64,000 bases of DNA from an uncultured Sphingomonas sp. (GCF_937871615.1 NZ_CALMPA010000039.1:62001-126000); one strand, 5' to 3'. Positions 26,697 through 36,185 are shown, numbered from the stretch's first letter. A program made the numbers and translations. The notes: generated by a model not told the origin, from the letters alone.

Positions 26697-27872
26697 ATGA
26701 GCAACAGCAGCAGCGCGGCGAAAGCGCCCCTCCTGCCCCACCGGAACTGGGACGAGCAGTTCCGCGCGCTCTATCATTCGAGCGCCGAATGGTTCGCGGA
26801 CCATTGGGCGCAGATCGCGGTCGCGATCGCGATCGCAACAGTGATCGCCGCGATCCTGATCTGGGCGCGCAGCCTCGGGCCGAGGCTCGCCAGCCGCAGC
26901 CGCAGCGGCAAGGGCTGGCCAGCGGTGTTCGGCCGCGCGATCCAGCGTACCGGCAATCTGTTCATCGCGCTGCTCGCGGCGAAACTGGTGCTGGGCTATG
27001 CCGACGCGCCACGCCCGGTCGCCGGCACGATCAACTTCCTGTTCACCATCGTCGCGGTGTTTCAGGCGGCGAGTTGGGCGCGCGAGGTGATTATCGGCGC
27101 GATCGAACGGCACACGCATTCGGACAATTATTCCGGCGAGGCGCTGATGAGCGCGATGGGCGTGATCCGCGTGCTGGTGAGCTTCGCGGTGTTCGCGATC
27201 GCGCTGATCGTGGTGCTGGACAATCTCGGCGTGAACGTGACCGGGCTGGTCGCCGGGCTGGGCGTGGGCGGCATCGCGATCGGCCTTGCCGCGCAGGGCA
27301 TTTTCGCTGATCTGTTCGCGGCGCTGGCGATCATCTTCGATCGTCCGTTCCGGCGCGGGGATTCGATTTCCTATGACACGTCCTCCGGCACAGTGGAGGA
27401 GATCGGGCTGAAATCCACCCGCGTGCGCGGCAATGACGGCGAACAGCGAATCATCTCGAACCGCAAATTGCTCGACAAGGAAATCCTCAACCTTTCCAAG
27501 CGCGATTATCGGCGCAGCAAGTTCGTCCTGCGGCTGGCCTATGAAACCCCGGTGGAAAAGCTCGAACGCTTCCCCGCGCTGGTGAAGCAGGTGATCGAGG
27601 AATGCGGGCTGGTCTATATCCGCTGCGGGTTCATCCAGTTCTCGCCATACAACCTCGATTTCGAAATAGATTTCGACAGCGAATCCGCCGATTACGCCGC
27701 GTTTTTCGAGGCACGCCACAAGGTTGGCATCGCGCTGCTCAGGATGTGCGAGGAACAGGGCATCACCATCCCCTATCCCACCCAGTCCAGCGTCGCGCTC
27801 GCGCCGGACGGTCAGCGTATCATGCCCTATCCCGATCCGGCACAGGGCGCGGCGGCGCCTTCCGCCGGATAG
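26697..27872 (+). CDS. MscS-family mechanosensitive ion channel
   Basis: The 391-residue small-conductance mechanosensitive channel homologue opens under membrane tension. It has three to four N-terminal helices, then the pore helix region G-V-G-G-I-A-I-G-L-A-A-Q and the MscS beta domain F-D-R-P-F-R-R-G-D-S-I with V-E-E-I-G-L-K-S-T-R-V-R. The C-terminal cage is present. ATG 26697 has AAAGGA at a usable distance, whereas ATG 26691 directly abuts it. The 187 bases upstream show no named element. Confidence 0.9.
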   Translation: MSNSSSAAKAPLLPHRNWDEQFRALYHSSAEWFADHWAQIAVAIAIATVIAAILIWARSLGPRLASRSRSGKGWPAVFGRAIQRTGNLFIALLAAKLVLGYADAPRPVAGTINFLFTIVAVFQAASWAREVIIGAIERHTHSDNYSGEALMSAMGVIRVLVSFAVFAIALIVVLDNLGVNVTGLVAGLGVGGIAIGLAAQGIFADLFAALAIIFDRPFRRGDSISYDTSSGTVEEIGLKSTRVRGNDGEQRIISNRKLLDKEILNLSKRDYRRSKFVLRLAYETPVEKLERFPALVKQVIEECGLVYIRCGFIQFSPYNLDFEIDFDSESADYAAFFEARHKVGIALLRMCEEQGITIPYPTQSSVALAPDGQRIMPYPDPAQGAAAPSAG

Positions 27873-28032
27873 CCGCCCGCCGGCGCATTTTCGAACATCG
27901 GGTTCGCGCGGGCCACTGGTGCGGCGTGCATTCTTAAAGCCTGCGGTCGGGAAAGCTTGCGACCCCCCGCGTTCCACGCCTAGAGGGAGCGAGATCGCGC
28001 TTCAGGCGTGAGGTCAAACCAGTGGAGGGTTC

Positions 28033-28482
28033 GTGACGATCGACGAGATGAAAGCCAGCATCGGCAAGGAAACCGTGTCCGACTGGATCGACGTGTCGCA
28101 AGACATGATTGACAAATTCGCCGACGCCACCGGCGACCATCAGTTCATCCATGTCGATCCCGAGCGCGCGAAGCTGACGCCGTTCGGCACGACGATCGCG
28201 CACGGCTTCCTCACGCTGTCGCTGCTGCCGCTGATGTCGGCGAAGAACCCCGACGCACCGAAGCTCGACGGCGTGAAGATGGGCGTCAACTACGGCGGGA
28301 ACAAAGTGCGCTTCCTCGCGCCGGTGCCGTCGGGCTCGCGTGTGCGCGGTCGCTCGAAGATCACCGAGTTCGAGGAAAAGCGCCCCGGCCAGTTCCAATA
28401 TACCACCGAAACCACGGTGGAGATCGAAGGCTCCGAAAAGCCCGCGATGATCGCCGAATGGATCACGCAGATATTCGTCTGA
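28033..28482 (+). CDS. MaoC-family enoyl-CoA hydratase
   Basis: The 149-residue hotdog-fold hydratase has the R-hydratase catalytic motif F-A-D-A-T-G-D-H-Q-F-I-H (Asp and His, about residues 31-42) and F-G-T-T-I-A-H-G-F-L-T. It hydrates trans-2-enoyl-CoA in fatty-acid or acyl-CoA metabolism. GTG 28033 follows GGAGGG. It is probably co-transcribed with the thiolase 63 bases downstream. The 160 bases after the MscS gene show nothing named. Confidence 0.9.
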   Translation: MTIDEMKASIGKETVSDWIDVSQDMIDKFADATGDHQFIHVDPERAKLTPFGTTIAHGFLTLSLLPLMSAKNPDAPKLDGVKMGVNYGGNKVRFLAPVPSGSRVRGRSKITEFEEKRPGQFQYTTETTVEIEGSEKPAMIAEWITQIFV

Positions 28483-28545
28483 CCCTTGCGGCCAGCGATT
28501 GATTTTCCCTCCCCCGGAAAGTCCATGTTTCAGGAGAAATAAGCC

Positions 28546-29724
28546 ATGCGTTCCGCCGTCATCGTTTCCACCGCCCGCACCCCGATCGGCCGCGCCTATC
28601 GCGGGGCGTTCAACAACACTTTGTCGCCGACGCTCGCCGGCCATGCGATCCGCGCCGCGGTGGAGCGCGCCGGGATCGACGGCGCCGAAGTGCAGGACGT
28701 GGTGCTTGGCGCAGCACTCCAGCAGGGCGCGCAGGCGACCAATATCGCGCGCACCGCGCTGCTGCGCGGCGGGCTTCCGGTGTCGGTATCGGGCATGTCG
28801 CTCGATCGTCAGTGCGCCTCGGGGCTGATGGCGATCGCCACCGCCGCGAAGGAAATCATCGTCGACAACATGGATGTCGCGATCGGCGGCGGCGTCGAAT
28901 CGATCAGCATCGTCCAGACCCCGCAGATGCGCGTGCAGCCCGATCCCGAACTGATCGCGATGCACAAGGACATCTATATGCCGATGCTGCAAACCGCCGA
29001 GGTGGTCGCCAAGCGTTACGGCATCAGCCGCGATGCGCAGGACGAATATGGCTTCCAGTCGCAGCAGCGCACCGCCGCCGCGCAGGCCGCCGGCAAGTTC
29101 GATGCGGAGATCGTTCCCGTCACCGCGAACATGGCGATCGTGAACAAGGAGACGAAGGAAGTCTCCTATAAGGAAGTAACCCTCGCCAAGGATGAGGGCA
29201 ACCGCCCGGAAACCACGCTGGAGGGGCTGAAGGCGCTCACCCCGGTGCTCGGCCCCGATCTCAACATCACCGCCGGCAACGCCTCGCAGCTTTCCGATGG
29301 CGCATCGGCCAGCGTGCTGATGGAGGAAAAGCTCGCCGAGAAGCGCGGGCTCACCCCGCTTGGCCGCTATGTCGGCATGGCGGTGGCGGGCACCGAGCCG
29401 GACGAGATGGGCATCGGCCCGGTCTTCGCGATCCCCAAGCTGCTTGAGCGCTACAACCTCAAGATGAGCGACATCGGCCTGTGGGAACTGAACGAGGCGT
29501 TCGCGGTGCAGGTGCTCTATTGCCGCGACAAGCTGGGCATCCCCAATGAATTGCTCAACGTCAACGGCGGCGCGATCTCGATCGGCCACCCTTATGGCAT
29601 GTCCGGCGCGCGGATGACCGGCCACGCGCTGATCGAGGGCAAGCGGCGCGGCGCGAAATATGTCGTCGTCACGATGTGCGTCGGCGGCGGCATGGGCGCG
29701 GCGGGGCTGTTCGAGGTTCTGTAA
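28546..29724 (+). CDS. Acetyl-CoA acyltransferase (thiolase)
   Basis: The 392-residue thiolase has nucleophile Cys in D-R-Q-C-A-S-G-L-M near residue 88, the C-terminal N-E-A-F-A-V near residue 320, G-G-A-I-S-I-G-H-P near residue 345 and the catalytic Cys of C-V-G-G-G-M-G near residue 380. It either cleaves 3-ketoacyl-CoA or condenses acetyl-CoA. It pairs with the MaoC hydratase, pointing to acyl-CoA degradation. The chain-length preference is not deducible. Confidence 0.93.
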   Translation: MRSAVIVSTARTPIGRAYRGAFNNTLSPTLAGHAIRAAVERAGIDGAEVQDVVLGAALQQGAQATNIARTALLRGGLPVSVSGMSLDRQCASGLMAIATAAKEIIVDNMDVAIGGGVESISIVQTPQMRVQPDPELIAMHKDIYMPMLQTAEVVAKRYGISRDAQDEYGFQSQQRTAAAQAAGKFDAEIVPVTANMAIVNKETKEVSYKEVTLAKDEGNRPETTLEGLKALTPVLGPDLNITAGNASQLSDGASASVLMEEKLAEKRGLTPLGRYVGMAVAGTEPDEMGIGPVFAIPKLLERYNLKMSDIGLWELNEAFAVQVLYCRDKLGIPNELLNVNGGAISIGHPYGMSGARMTGHALIEGKRRGAKYVVVTMCVGGGMGAAGLFEVL

Positions 29725-29744
29725 GGCTATTCGGCAATCTCTCC

Positions 29745-29825
29745 CCGTTCACCCTGCGTCTGTCGAAGCCCTGCCCTTTCTTCATTGGAAGAAGGCCAAC
29801 CCTTCGACAGGCTCAGGGCGAACGG
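29745..29825 (+). repeat. Inverted pair of sphingomonad-type REP sequence
   Basis: Two 24-base arms (29745-29768 and 29802-29825) are imperfect inverted copies of the CCGTTCGCCCTGAGCCTGTC-type element, with 20 or so matching positions and 33 bases between. From memory this palindromic element is dispersed in many sphingomonad genomes, usually between genes. Confidence 0.75.
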
Positions 29826-29848
29826 AGGCGGGAAACCATGCACCGAAG

Positions 29849-29877
29849 CCCCGGCCCCACCACGGGCCGGGGTTTTT
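29849..29877 (+). terminator. Rho-independent terminator after the thiolase
   Basis: A 9-bp perfect GC stem (29849-29857 with 29864-29872, loop CACCAC) is followed by TTTTT. It should end the MaoC-thiolase transcript and separates it from dinB. Confidence 0.88.
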
Positions 29878-29930
29878 CGCATGTTCGCCCCCTGTTCTCC
29901 CGCCGTGATTTTCGTGGCAAGGTGCCGCGC

Positions 29931-31010
29931 GTGTCGGACGCCCTTCCCCCGCGCAAGATCATCCATATCGACATGGACGCCTTCTACGCGTCGGTCGAAC
30001 AGCGCGACGATCCCGCGCTGCGCGGCCGCCCGGTGGCGGTGGGCAGCGCGCAGGCGCGCGGCGTGGTGGCCGCGGCAAGCTATGAAGCGCGCGTATTCGG
30101 GGTGCGTTCGGCACTACCCTCGGCAACCGCATTGCGGCGTTGCCCGGAGCTGGTGTTCGTTCGCCCGCGCTTCGATGTCTATCGCGCGATCAGCCAGCAG
30201 ATCCGCGCGATCTTCGCCGATTATACCGCGCTGATCGAGCCGCTCGCGCTCGACGAGGCGTATCTCGACGTGACGGAGGACCGGCGCGGGCTGGGATCGG
30301 CACGCGCCATCGCGCAGGAAATCCGCGCCCGCATCCGCGCCGAAACCGGGCTGACCGCGTCCGCCGGGGTGAGCTACAACAAGTTCATCGCCAAGCTCGC
30401 GTCGGATCAGAACAAGCCCGATGGGCTGTGCGTTATCCCGCCCGCGAAAGGCCCGGCATTCGTCGCCGCGCTCCCCGTATCGCGCTTCCACGGCGTCGGG
30501 CCGGTCACCGCGCGGCGGATGGCGGCGCTTGGGATCGAGACCGGCGAGGATCTGCGCGGGCAGAGCCGCGAGTTCCTCCGCGCGCATTTCGGCAGCCACG
30601 CCGACTATCTTTATGGCGCGGCGCGCGGAATCGACGAGCGCCCGGTGCGCGCCGACCGCCCGACCAGATCAATCGGCGCTGAGCGAACCTATGGGCACAA
30701 CCTGATCGACACGGATGAAATCATCGCCGCGCTCGATTACGTCGCGGAAAGCGCGTGGGAGCGCGTCGCGCGCAGCGGCGAGCGCGGCCGCACCGTGACC
30801 CTGAAGTTCCGCCGCGCGGATTTCCGCACCTTCACCCGCGCGCGCTCGCTAACCGATCCGGTGGCGGACAAGACGCAATTCGCCGCGATCGGCCAGGCAC
30901 TGCTTCTCCGCGAACTGCCGGTTGCAGGCGGCATCCGCCTGCTCGGCCTGACGCTATCGAACATCCTCGATGCAAGCGAAGCGGCGCAGCCCGCCTTACC
31001 GCTCGCCTGA
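29931..31010 (+). CDS. dinB: DNA polymerase IV (Y-family)
   Basis: The 359-residue translesion polymerase carries catalytic I-D-M-D-A-F-Y-A-S-V-E near residue 13 and L-A-L-D-E-A-Y-L-D near residue 100, with the steric-gate region in between. It also has the HhH segment F-H-G-V-G-P-V-T-A-R-R and the little-finger domain. The extreme C-terminus (Q-P-A-L-P-L-A) resembles a beta-clamp-binding motif. GTG 29931 is used, with GTG 29922 as an alternative; the long upstream frame crosses the terminator and is not coding. Confidence 0.92.
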   Translation: MSDALPPRKIIHIDMDAFYASVEQRDDPALRGRPVAVGSAQARGVVAAASYEARVFGVRSALPSATALRRCPELVFVRPRFDVYRAISQQIRAIFADYTALIEPLALDEAYLDVTEDRRGLGSARAIAQEIRARIRAETGLTASAGVSYNKFIAKLASDQNKPDGLCVIPPAKGPAFVAALPVSRFHGVGPVTARRMAALGIETGEDLRGQSREFLRAHFGSHADYLYGAARGIDERPVRADRPTRSIGAERTYGHNLIDTDEIIAALDYVAESAWERVARSGERGRTVTLKFRRADFRTFTRARSLTDPVADKTQFAAIGQALLLRELPVAGGIRLLGLTLSNILDASEAAQPALPLA

Positions 31011-31015
31011 GCGCG

Positions 31016-31909
31016 TCAACCGCGACCGAGCGCCTGCTCGCCGAGCAGGATCGCGCCGAGCGGCCCCGCATCGTCCCCCAGCGCGGCGGGGACGACGAAC
31101 GTGTCCACCTCCGCAATCTCGGGCAAAGCGATATAGCCATTGAGTGAGCGATACAGCTCTGCGCGGATCAGCGGAAACAGAAACGGGTTGCCAGTAATCA
31201 CCCCGCCACCCATCACGATCCGGCGCGGCACGCCGGTCATCACCAGCACGTGAAGCAATTGCGCCAGCGTATGCGCCACCGATCGCCATTCGGGATGATC
31301 GTGCGGCACCGCCTGCCCCGCGATCCCCGTCCGCGCGGCGATCGCGGGGCCGGATGCCAGCCCCTCGATGCAGGCGCCGTGAAACGGGCAGGCGCCGCGC
31401 CAGTCGTCCCCCGTCATCCGCGCCGGGCGGACGTGCCCAAGCTCGCCGTGCGTCAGCCCGTCGACCGCTGATCCTCGAGCGATCAGCCCCACGCCGATCC
31501 CCGTCCCCACCGTGACATAGGCAAGGTCCGCCAGCCCCTGCCCCGCCCCCCAGCGCGCCTCGGCCAGCGCCGCGCCGATCACATCGGTGTGGAAACCCAC
31601 CGGCACATTGTAACGCGCGCGCAGCCGCTTCGCGATATCGGTGTGGGACCAATGCGGCTTGGTGGTGACGGTGATGCTGCCGTAATCCGCCGAATGGCGA
31701 TTGATCGAAATCGGGCCGAAACTCGCGATGCCAAGCGCGGCGAAGCCCTGCCAGCCGTCAATCACCGCCTCCAGCGCGGGAAGCGTTTCCTCCGGCCGCG
31801 TCGTCGGCACGCGGATGCGCGCCACTATCTCATCCGGCCCGCGCGCGAGGATCGCGATACATTTGGTGCCGCCCAGTTCGATGCCCGCGATCAGCGGCGC
31901 TTGCGGCAT
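31016..31909 (-). CDS. ROK-family sugar kinase (fructokinase-like)
   Basis: The 297-residue ROK kinase has an N-terminal phosphate loop G-I-E-L-G-G-T-K, a Y-V-T-V-G-T-G-I-G-V-G segment near residue 140 and the cysteine/histidine zinc motif H-G-E-L-G-H then C-P-F-H-G-A-C-I-E-G. That last form is typical of fructokinases (Mak/ScrK ROK type). It begins one base after the MarR gene stop, so the two form an operon. The pairing with a regulator next to tyrosine catabolism is unexplained. Confidence 0.88.
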   Translation of the reverse strand: MPQAPLIAGIELGGTKCIAILARGPDEIVARIRVPTTRPEETLPALEAVIDGWQGFAALGIASFGPISINRHSADYGSITVTTKPHWSHTDIAKRLRARYNVPVGFHTDVIGAALAEARWGAGQGLADLAYVTVGTGIGVGLIARGSAVDGLTHGELGHVRPARMTGDDWRGACPFHGACIEGLASGPAIAARTGIAGQAVPHDHPEWRSVAHTLAQLLHVLVMTGVPRRIVMGGGVITGNPFLFPLIRAELYRSLNGYIALPEIAEVDTFVVPAALGDDAGPLGAILLGEQALGRG

Positions 31910-31910
31910 C

Positions 31911-32363
31911 TCATTCGGTCTCCAGCACCGCGGCGTCGATGCGCCGCAGCAGCGCCATGAACCCCTCCAGTTCAGCGGGCGCGAAACTTGCGAAGATGCG
32001 CCGCTCCAGCTCAAGCGCCTTGGGCGCGACCAGCGCATAAAGCTCGCGCCCCGACGCGGTGAGCGACAAGAGGTGCGAACGCTTGTCGGTCGCGTTCGGC
32101 GCGCGCGCCAGCAGCCCGCGATCGACCAACGCGATCGCGGCGCGGCTGACGGTCACCTTGTCCATCCGTGTGCGCTCGCCGATTTCGGCCTGATTGATCG
32201 CGTCCCACTCGGCGATCACGGCCACCAGCCGCCATTCGGGGATGCTGAGCCCGAACATCGATTCATAAGCGCGCGCGATGCGGTCGCTCACCAGATTCGA
32301 GGTGATCGAAAGGCGATACGGCAGGAACCTATCCAGCTGAAGGCGATTGGTCATCCAGGGCAT
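31911..32363 (-). CDS. MarR-family transcriptional regulator
   Basis: The 150-residue winged-helix regulator has recognition region I-N-Q-A-E-I-G-E-R-T-R-M-D-K-V-T-V-S-R near residue 70 and wing N-A-T-D-K-R-S-H-L-L-S-L-T. It has a long C-terminal dimerisation helix. ATG 32363 or 32354 gives a normal length; neither has a strong ribosome-binding site. It is divergent from hppD and the dyad at 32401-32416 lies between, so it most likely controls hppD, and perhaps itself, in response to an aromatic ligand. The ligand is inferred, not seen. Confidence 0.88.
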   Translation of the reverse strand: MPWMTNRLQLDRFLPYRLSITSNLVSDRIARAYESMFGLSIPEWRLVAVIAEWDAINQAEIGERTRMDKVTVSRAAIALVDRGLLARAPNATDKRSHLLSLTASGRELYALVAPKALELERRIFASFAPAELEGFMALLRRIDAAVLETE

Positions 32364-32371
32364 CGTAGCAT

Positions 32372-32400
32372 TTGACACGACAGGCTCAACACACGATACT
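32372..32400 (+). promoter_or_regulatory. Sigma-70-type promoter of hppD
   Basis: TTGACA at 32372-32377, an exact 17-base spacer, and GATACT at 32395-32400 form a near-consensus promoter reading toward hppD. The expected start point (about 32407) lies inside the adjoining dyad. The -35 box lies only 9 bases upstream of the presumed MarR start codon. Confidence 0.75.
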
Positions 32401-32416
32401 GGTTTCAATTGTTACC
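32401..32416. promoter_or_regulatory. Candidate MarR operator
   Basis: GGTTTCAATTGTTACC is an imperfect dyad with 6 of 8 base pairs symmetrical around the centre AATT. It starts immediately after the hppD -10 box, the position expected of a repressor site. Size and symmetry suit MarR-family binding. A close relative occurs at 46150-46166. Confidence 0.6.
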
Positions 32417-32434
32417 ATTTATGGAAGATTCGCC

Positions 32435-33469
32435 ATGACTGCCGACAACCCCCTTGGCCTGAACGGGTTCGAGTTCGTCGAGTTCACCTCGCCCGATCCA
32501 GCGGCGATGGGCCGGCAATTCGAACAACTCGGCTTCACCGCGACGCATCGTCACCCGACCAAGAACATCACGCGTTACAAGCAGGGCCGCATCAACCTGA
32601 TGCTCAACCGCGACGAGGCCGGGCGCGTCGCGGCGTTCCGGGGCGAGCACGGCCCCTCCGCCAGCGCGATGGCGTTCCGCGTCGCCGATCCGGCAGCGGC
32701 GATGAAATGGGCGCTGGCGCATGGCGCCAAGCCGACCGATGAGGACGATACGGTGATCCAGGGGATCGGCGGCAGCTACCTCTATTTCATCAAGGACGGC
32801 ACCGATCTTTATGCCGACTGGGCGGAAATGCCCGGCTGGCGCGAGGCGGAGGCGAAGAACAATGTCGGGCTCGATCTGCTGGACCATCTCACGCACAATG
32901 TCCGCCGCGGGCAGATGCGGGTGTGGAGCGAGTTCTACCGCACGCTTTTCGCGTTCGAGGAGCAGAAGTATTTCGATATCAAAGGCCAGGCGACGGGCCT
33001 GTTCAGCCAGGCGATGATCGCGCCGGACAAGGCGATCCGCATCCCCTTGAACGAAAGCCAGGACGACAAGTCGCAGATCGAGGAATTCATCCGCGAATAT
33101 CATGGCGAGGGCATCCAGCACCTCGCGCTGACCACCCCTGATATCTACGATACGGTGGAGCGGCTGCGCGCGCGCGGCGTGAAGCTTCAGGACACGATCG
33201 AGACCTATTACGAACTGGTCGACAAGCGCGTCCCCGGCCATGGCGAGGATCTTGCGCGACTCAGGAAAAATCGCATCCTGATCGACGGCAATGTCGGCGA
33301 TGAGGGCATCCTGCTCCAGATTTTCACCGAGAATATGTTCGGCCCGATCTTCTTCGAGATCATCCAGCGCAAGGGCAACGAAGGCTTCGGCAACGGCAAT
33401 TTCCAGGCGCTGTTCGAAAGCATCGAGTTGGATCAGATTCGTCGAGGCGTCATCAAGGTCGATGCCTAA
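32435..33469 (+). CDS. hppD: 4-hydroxyphenylpyruvate dioxygenase
   Basis: The 344-residue Fe(II) enzyme converts 4-hydroxyphenylpyruvate to homogentisate in tyrosine catabolism. Two vicinal-oxygen-chelate halves are present. Metal ligands appear as His151 (L-D-H-L-T-H-N-V), His229 (G-I-Q-H-L-A-L-T) and Glu308 (F-F-E-I-I-Q-R-K-G). ATG 32435 has GGAAG 8 bases upstream. It is first in an hppD-hmgA-Rieske series and probably repressed by the divergent MarR protein. Confidence 0.96.
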   Translation: MTADNPLGLNGFEFVEFTSPDPAAMGRQFEQLGFTATHRHPTKNITRYKQGRINLMLNRDEAGRVAAFRGEHGPSASAMAFRVADPAAAMKWALAHGAKPTDEDDTVIQGIGGSYLYFIKDGTDLYADWAEMPGWREAEAKNNVGLDLLDHLTHNVRRGQMRVWSEFYRTLFAFEEQKYFDIKGQATGLFSQAMIAPDKAIRIPLNESQDDKSQIEEFIREYHGEGIQHLALTTPDIYDTVERLRARGVKLQDTIETYYELVDKRVPGHGEDLARLRKNRILIDGNVGDEGILLQIFTENMFGPIFFEIIQRKGNEGFGNGNFQALFESIELDQIRRGVIKVDA

Positions 33470-33483
33470 GCATCGACCGGATG

Positions 33484-33552
33484 CGAGCGCGAAGGCGCTC
33501 GGCCTCGACCGGCCGGCACGGCAAGCCGGGCTTCGGGCACGGCTTTGCCGGG
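33484..33552 (+). repeat. Hairpins in the hppD-hmgA spacer
   Basis: CGAGCGC at 33484-33490 pairs with GCGCTCG at 33495-33501 around a GAAG tetraloop. A second stem with one bulge joins CGGCAAGCC near 33520 to GGCTTTGCCG near 33543-33552. No T run follows. These resemble the palindromes between the TCA genes. Confidence 0.6.
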
Positions 33553-33588
33553 TCCGACGCCCGGCGGGTTGCGAAGGAAAGCAATAGG

Positions 33589-34869
33589 ATGACCACCGCC
33601 TATCTCCCCGGCTTCGGCAACCACCTCTCCACCGAAGCGGTGCCCGGCGCACTGCCGATCGGTCGCAATTCACCACAGAAGCCGCCGTTCGGCCTCTATG
33701 CCGAGCAGCTTTCCGGCACCGCTTTCACCGCGCCGCGCGCCGAGAACCGCCGCTCATGGCTCTATCGCCTGCGTCCGTCTGCCGAGCATCCGCCGTTCGT
33801 CCGCTACGATGGCGCGCCGCGCTTTTCACCGGCGACCGTGGCGGGGCCGCTCGCGCCCAACCGGCTGCGCTGGGATCCGATCGCCGCGTCGCCCGCCGGC
33901 ACCGACCTGATCGACGGCATGACGACGATGCTCGCGAACGGCGACCCCGCGCATCTGGAGGGCGTCGCGCTGCATCTCTACGCCGCCACGCGCGACATGG
34001 CCGAGCGCGTGTTCGTCAATGCCGATGGTGAAATGCTGTTCGTGCCGCAGGAGGGGCGGCTGGAGTTGCTGACCGAACTTGGCCGCGTCGAGGTATCCCC
34101 CGGTCAGATCGCGCTCGTGCCCCGCGGCGTGCGTTTCCGCGCATTGCTGCCCGATGGCGCCGCGCGCGGCTATGTCTGCGAAAATTACGGCGCGATGTTC
34201 CGCCTGCCCGATCTAGGCCCGATCGGCGCCAACGGCCTTGCCAATCCGCGCGATTTCGAAACGCCGGTCGCGTGGTTCGAGGATCGCGACGCGTGCGTCG
34301 AGGTGATCCAGAAGTATCTCGGCCATTTGTGGCGCACCGAATTACGCCACTCGCCGCTCGACGTGGTGGCGTGGCACGGCAATCTCGCGCCCTGGCGTTA
34401 CGATCTTGCGCGATTCAACACGATCAACACCGTGAGCTTCGATCATCCCGATCCGTCGATCTTCACCGTGCTCACCTCGCCCAGCGACGTGCACGGGCGG
34501 GCCAACGCCGATTTCGTGATCTTCCCGCCGCGCTGGATGGTCGCGGAGGGCACGTTCCGCCCGCCATGGTTCCACCGCAACGTGATGTCGGAGGCGATGG
34601 GGCTTATAACCGGCGCCTATGACGCGAAGGCGGAAGGGTTCAGCCCCGGCGGCCTCTCGCTCCACAACATGCTGTCGGGCCACGGCCCGGACAAGGCGAC
34701 GTGGGAGGCCGCGTCGAACGCCGCGCTCCAGCCGCACAAGATCACCGGCACGATGGCCTTCATGCTCGAAAGCTGCTGGCCCTATCGCCCGACCGATTTC
34801 GCGCAGGCCCATGCCCAGCCCGATTACGACGAATGCTGGGCCGATTTCCCCAAGGCGATTTTGCCCTGA
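33589..34869 (+). CDS. hmgA: Homogentisate 1,2-dioxygenase
   Basis: The 426-residue cupin-type Fe(II) dioxygenase opens homogentisate to maleylacetoacetate. It begins [13 protein letters not shown], typical of HmgA. The iron-site region [11 protein letters not shown] and [11 protein letters not shown] follow in the C-terminal half, then the end [10 protein letters not shown] 33589 has AAGGAAAG upstream. No maiA gene follows it. Confidence 0.96.
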   Translation: MTTAYLPGFGNHLSTEAVPGALPIGRNSPQKPPFGLYAEQLSGTAFTAPRAENRRSWLYRLRPSAEHPPFVRYDGAPRFSPATVAGPLAPNRLRWDPIAASPAGTDLIDGMTTMLANGDPAHLEGVALHLYAATRDMAERVFVNADGEMLFVPQEGRLELLTELGRVEVSPGQIALVPRGVRFRALLPDGAARGYVCENYGAMFRLPDLGPIGANGLANPRDFETPVAWFEDRDACVEVIQKYLGHLWRTELRHSPLDVVAWHGNLAPWRYDLARFNTINTVSFDHPDPSIFTVLTSPSDVHGRANADFVIFPPRWMVAEGTFRPPWFHRNVMSEAMGLITGAYDAKAEGFSPGGLSLHNMLSGHGPDKATWEAASNAALQPHKITGTMAFMLESCWPYRPTDFAQAHAQPDYDECWADFPKAILP

Positions 34870-35216
34870 GCGAGCGCCTTTCCGCCACGCCGCCCGGCAT
34901 CGCGCTCGGCCCGCTTGACCAGATCGCCGACGGCGCGGCGCGCAATTTCGTGATCGAGATGCGCGCCGGACGGTTCCACGGTTTCGTCGTGCGGCGCGGG
35001 CGCGATGCGTTCGGCTATGTCGATCGCTGCCCGCATATGGGCCTGCCGCTGGCGCAGACGCTCGACGATTATGTCACGGGCGGGATGATCGCGTGTAGCT
35101 GGCACGGCGCGGTGTTCGATATCGCAAGCGGCAAATGCCTTGGCGGCCCCTGCCCCGGCGCCACGCTGACGGCGTGGCCCGTCGCGGTGCGGGACGGCGC
35201 GATCGTTACCGCCTGA
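34866..35216 (+). CDS. Rieske [2Fe-2S] domain protein
   Basis: The small protein of about 116 residues carries a complete Rieske motif: C-P-H-M near residue 56 and C-S-W-H-G-A-V-F-D about 20 residues later. The length suits a Rieske ferredoxin for an oxygenase, or a stand-alone electron carrier. No ATG precedes the conserved part; a CTG at 34866 overlaps the hmgA TGA as CTGA, so translation is probably coupled. No partner oxygenase or reductase is adjacent. Confidence 0.75.
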   Translation: MSERLSATPPGIALGPLDQIADGAARNFVIEMRAGRFHGFVVRRGRDAFGYVDRCPHMGLPLAQTLDDYVTGGMIACSWHGAVFDIASGKCLGGPCPGATLTAWPVAVRDGAIVTA

Positions 35217-35282
35217 CCCAATATGTTGCGATTTCGTGACGGACGAGGCATTCTGCCCCGTTGCTATGGAGGCACGGGCAAG

Positions 35283-36185
35283 ATGGCGAAGGTTTCGGCC
35301 AACGGTATCGAGATCGCATATGACGAGTTCGGCGCGAAGGATGCGCCTGCAGTGCTCATGATTATGGGGCTCGGCGCACAACTCGTGCGCTGGCCGATGA
35401 GCCTCGTCGATGCGCTGGTCGCGCGCGGCTATCGCGTGATCCGCTTTGACAATCGCGATTGCGGCCTTTCCACCAAGTTCGATGCCGCTGGAACGCCCAG
35501 CCTTGCGCTGATGGCGGTTTCGCGCGTGCTGCGTCGGCCGGTGCGCGCGCCCTATTCCCTCTCCGACATGGCGGCGGATGCCGCCGGGCTGCTCGATGCG
35601 CTGGGTATCGAGCGGGCGCATATCATGGGCGCGTCGATGGGCGGCATGATCGCGCAGCTTTTCGCGGCTAACTGGCCGGAGCGCACATTGTCGCTCACCT
35701 CGATCATGTCCTCCACGGGCAATCCCGCGCTGCCCGGCGCATCATTGCAGGCGATGGCTATCCTGCTGCGCCGCCCGCGCGGCAGCGATCCGGCCGCGAT
35801 CGTCGCGCATGGCGTGAAGGCATCGAAGGTGGTCGGCGCGCGTTTCCAGGAAAACGAGGCGCTGATGGCCGAGCGTTACCGCGAGGAGGTGACGCGCAAC
35901 CATGAGCCTGCGGGTTTCATCCGGCAGATGGCGGCGATCCTCGCCGATGGCGACCGGCGCGAGCGGCTAAAGACGATCACCGCGCCCACCGTCGTCGTGC
36001 ATGGCGTGGATGATCCGCTGGTGCCGATCGCCGGCGGACGCGACACCGCCGCGAGCATCCGCGGCGCCCGGCTGGTTGAAGTGCCCGGCATGGGCCACAC
36101 TTTGCCGCCGCAGGTCATCCCGGCGGTTGTAGCGGCGTTCGAGAGCGTCGCGCGCCCGGCAGACCGCTTCGCCCGCGCAGCCTGA
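35283..36185 (+). CDS. Alpha/beta hydrolase
   Basis: The 300-residue hydrolase has the oxyanion segment M-G-L-G-A-Q near residue 29, F-D-N-R-D-C-G-L-S near residue 58, nucleophile elbow G-A-S-M-G-G-M near residue 120, Asp in G-V-D-D-P-L-V-P and catalytic His in G-M-G-H-T. It belongs to the AB-hydrolase-1 esterase/lactonase group. ATG 35283 has GGAGG at 12 bases. Its position after hmgA suggests, but does not show, a link to aromatic catabolism. Confidence 0.85.
   Translation: MAKVSANGIEIAYDEFGAKDAPAVLMIMGLGAQLVRWPMSLVDALVARGYRVIRFDNRDCGLSTKFDAAGTPSLALMAVSRVLRRPVRAPYSLSDMAADAAGLLDALGIERAHIMGASMGGMIAQLFAANWPERTLSLTSIMSSTGNPALPGASLQAMAILLRRPRGSDPAAIVAHGVKASKVVGARFQENEALMAERYREEVTRNHEPAGFIRQMAAILADGDRRERLKTITAPTVVVHGVDDPLVPIAGGRDTAASIRGARLVEVPGMGHTLPPQVIPAVVAAFESVARPADRFARAA

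Noticed and set aside
27934-29625. 563-residue minus-strand open frame opposite maoC and the thiolase
   Set aside because: His/Arg/Gly-rich shadow with no recognisable domain, spanning two real genes and their spacer.
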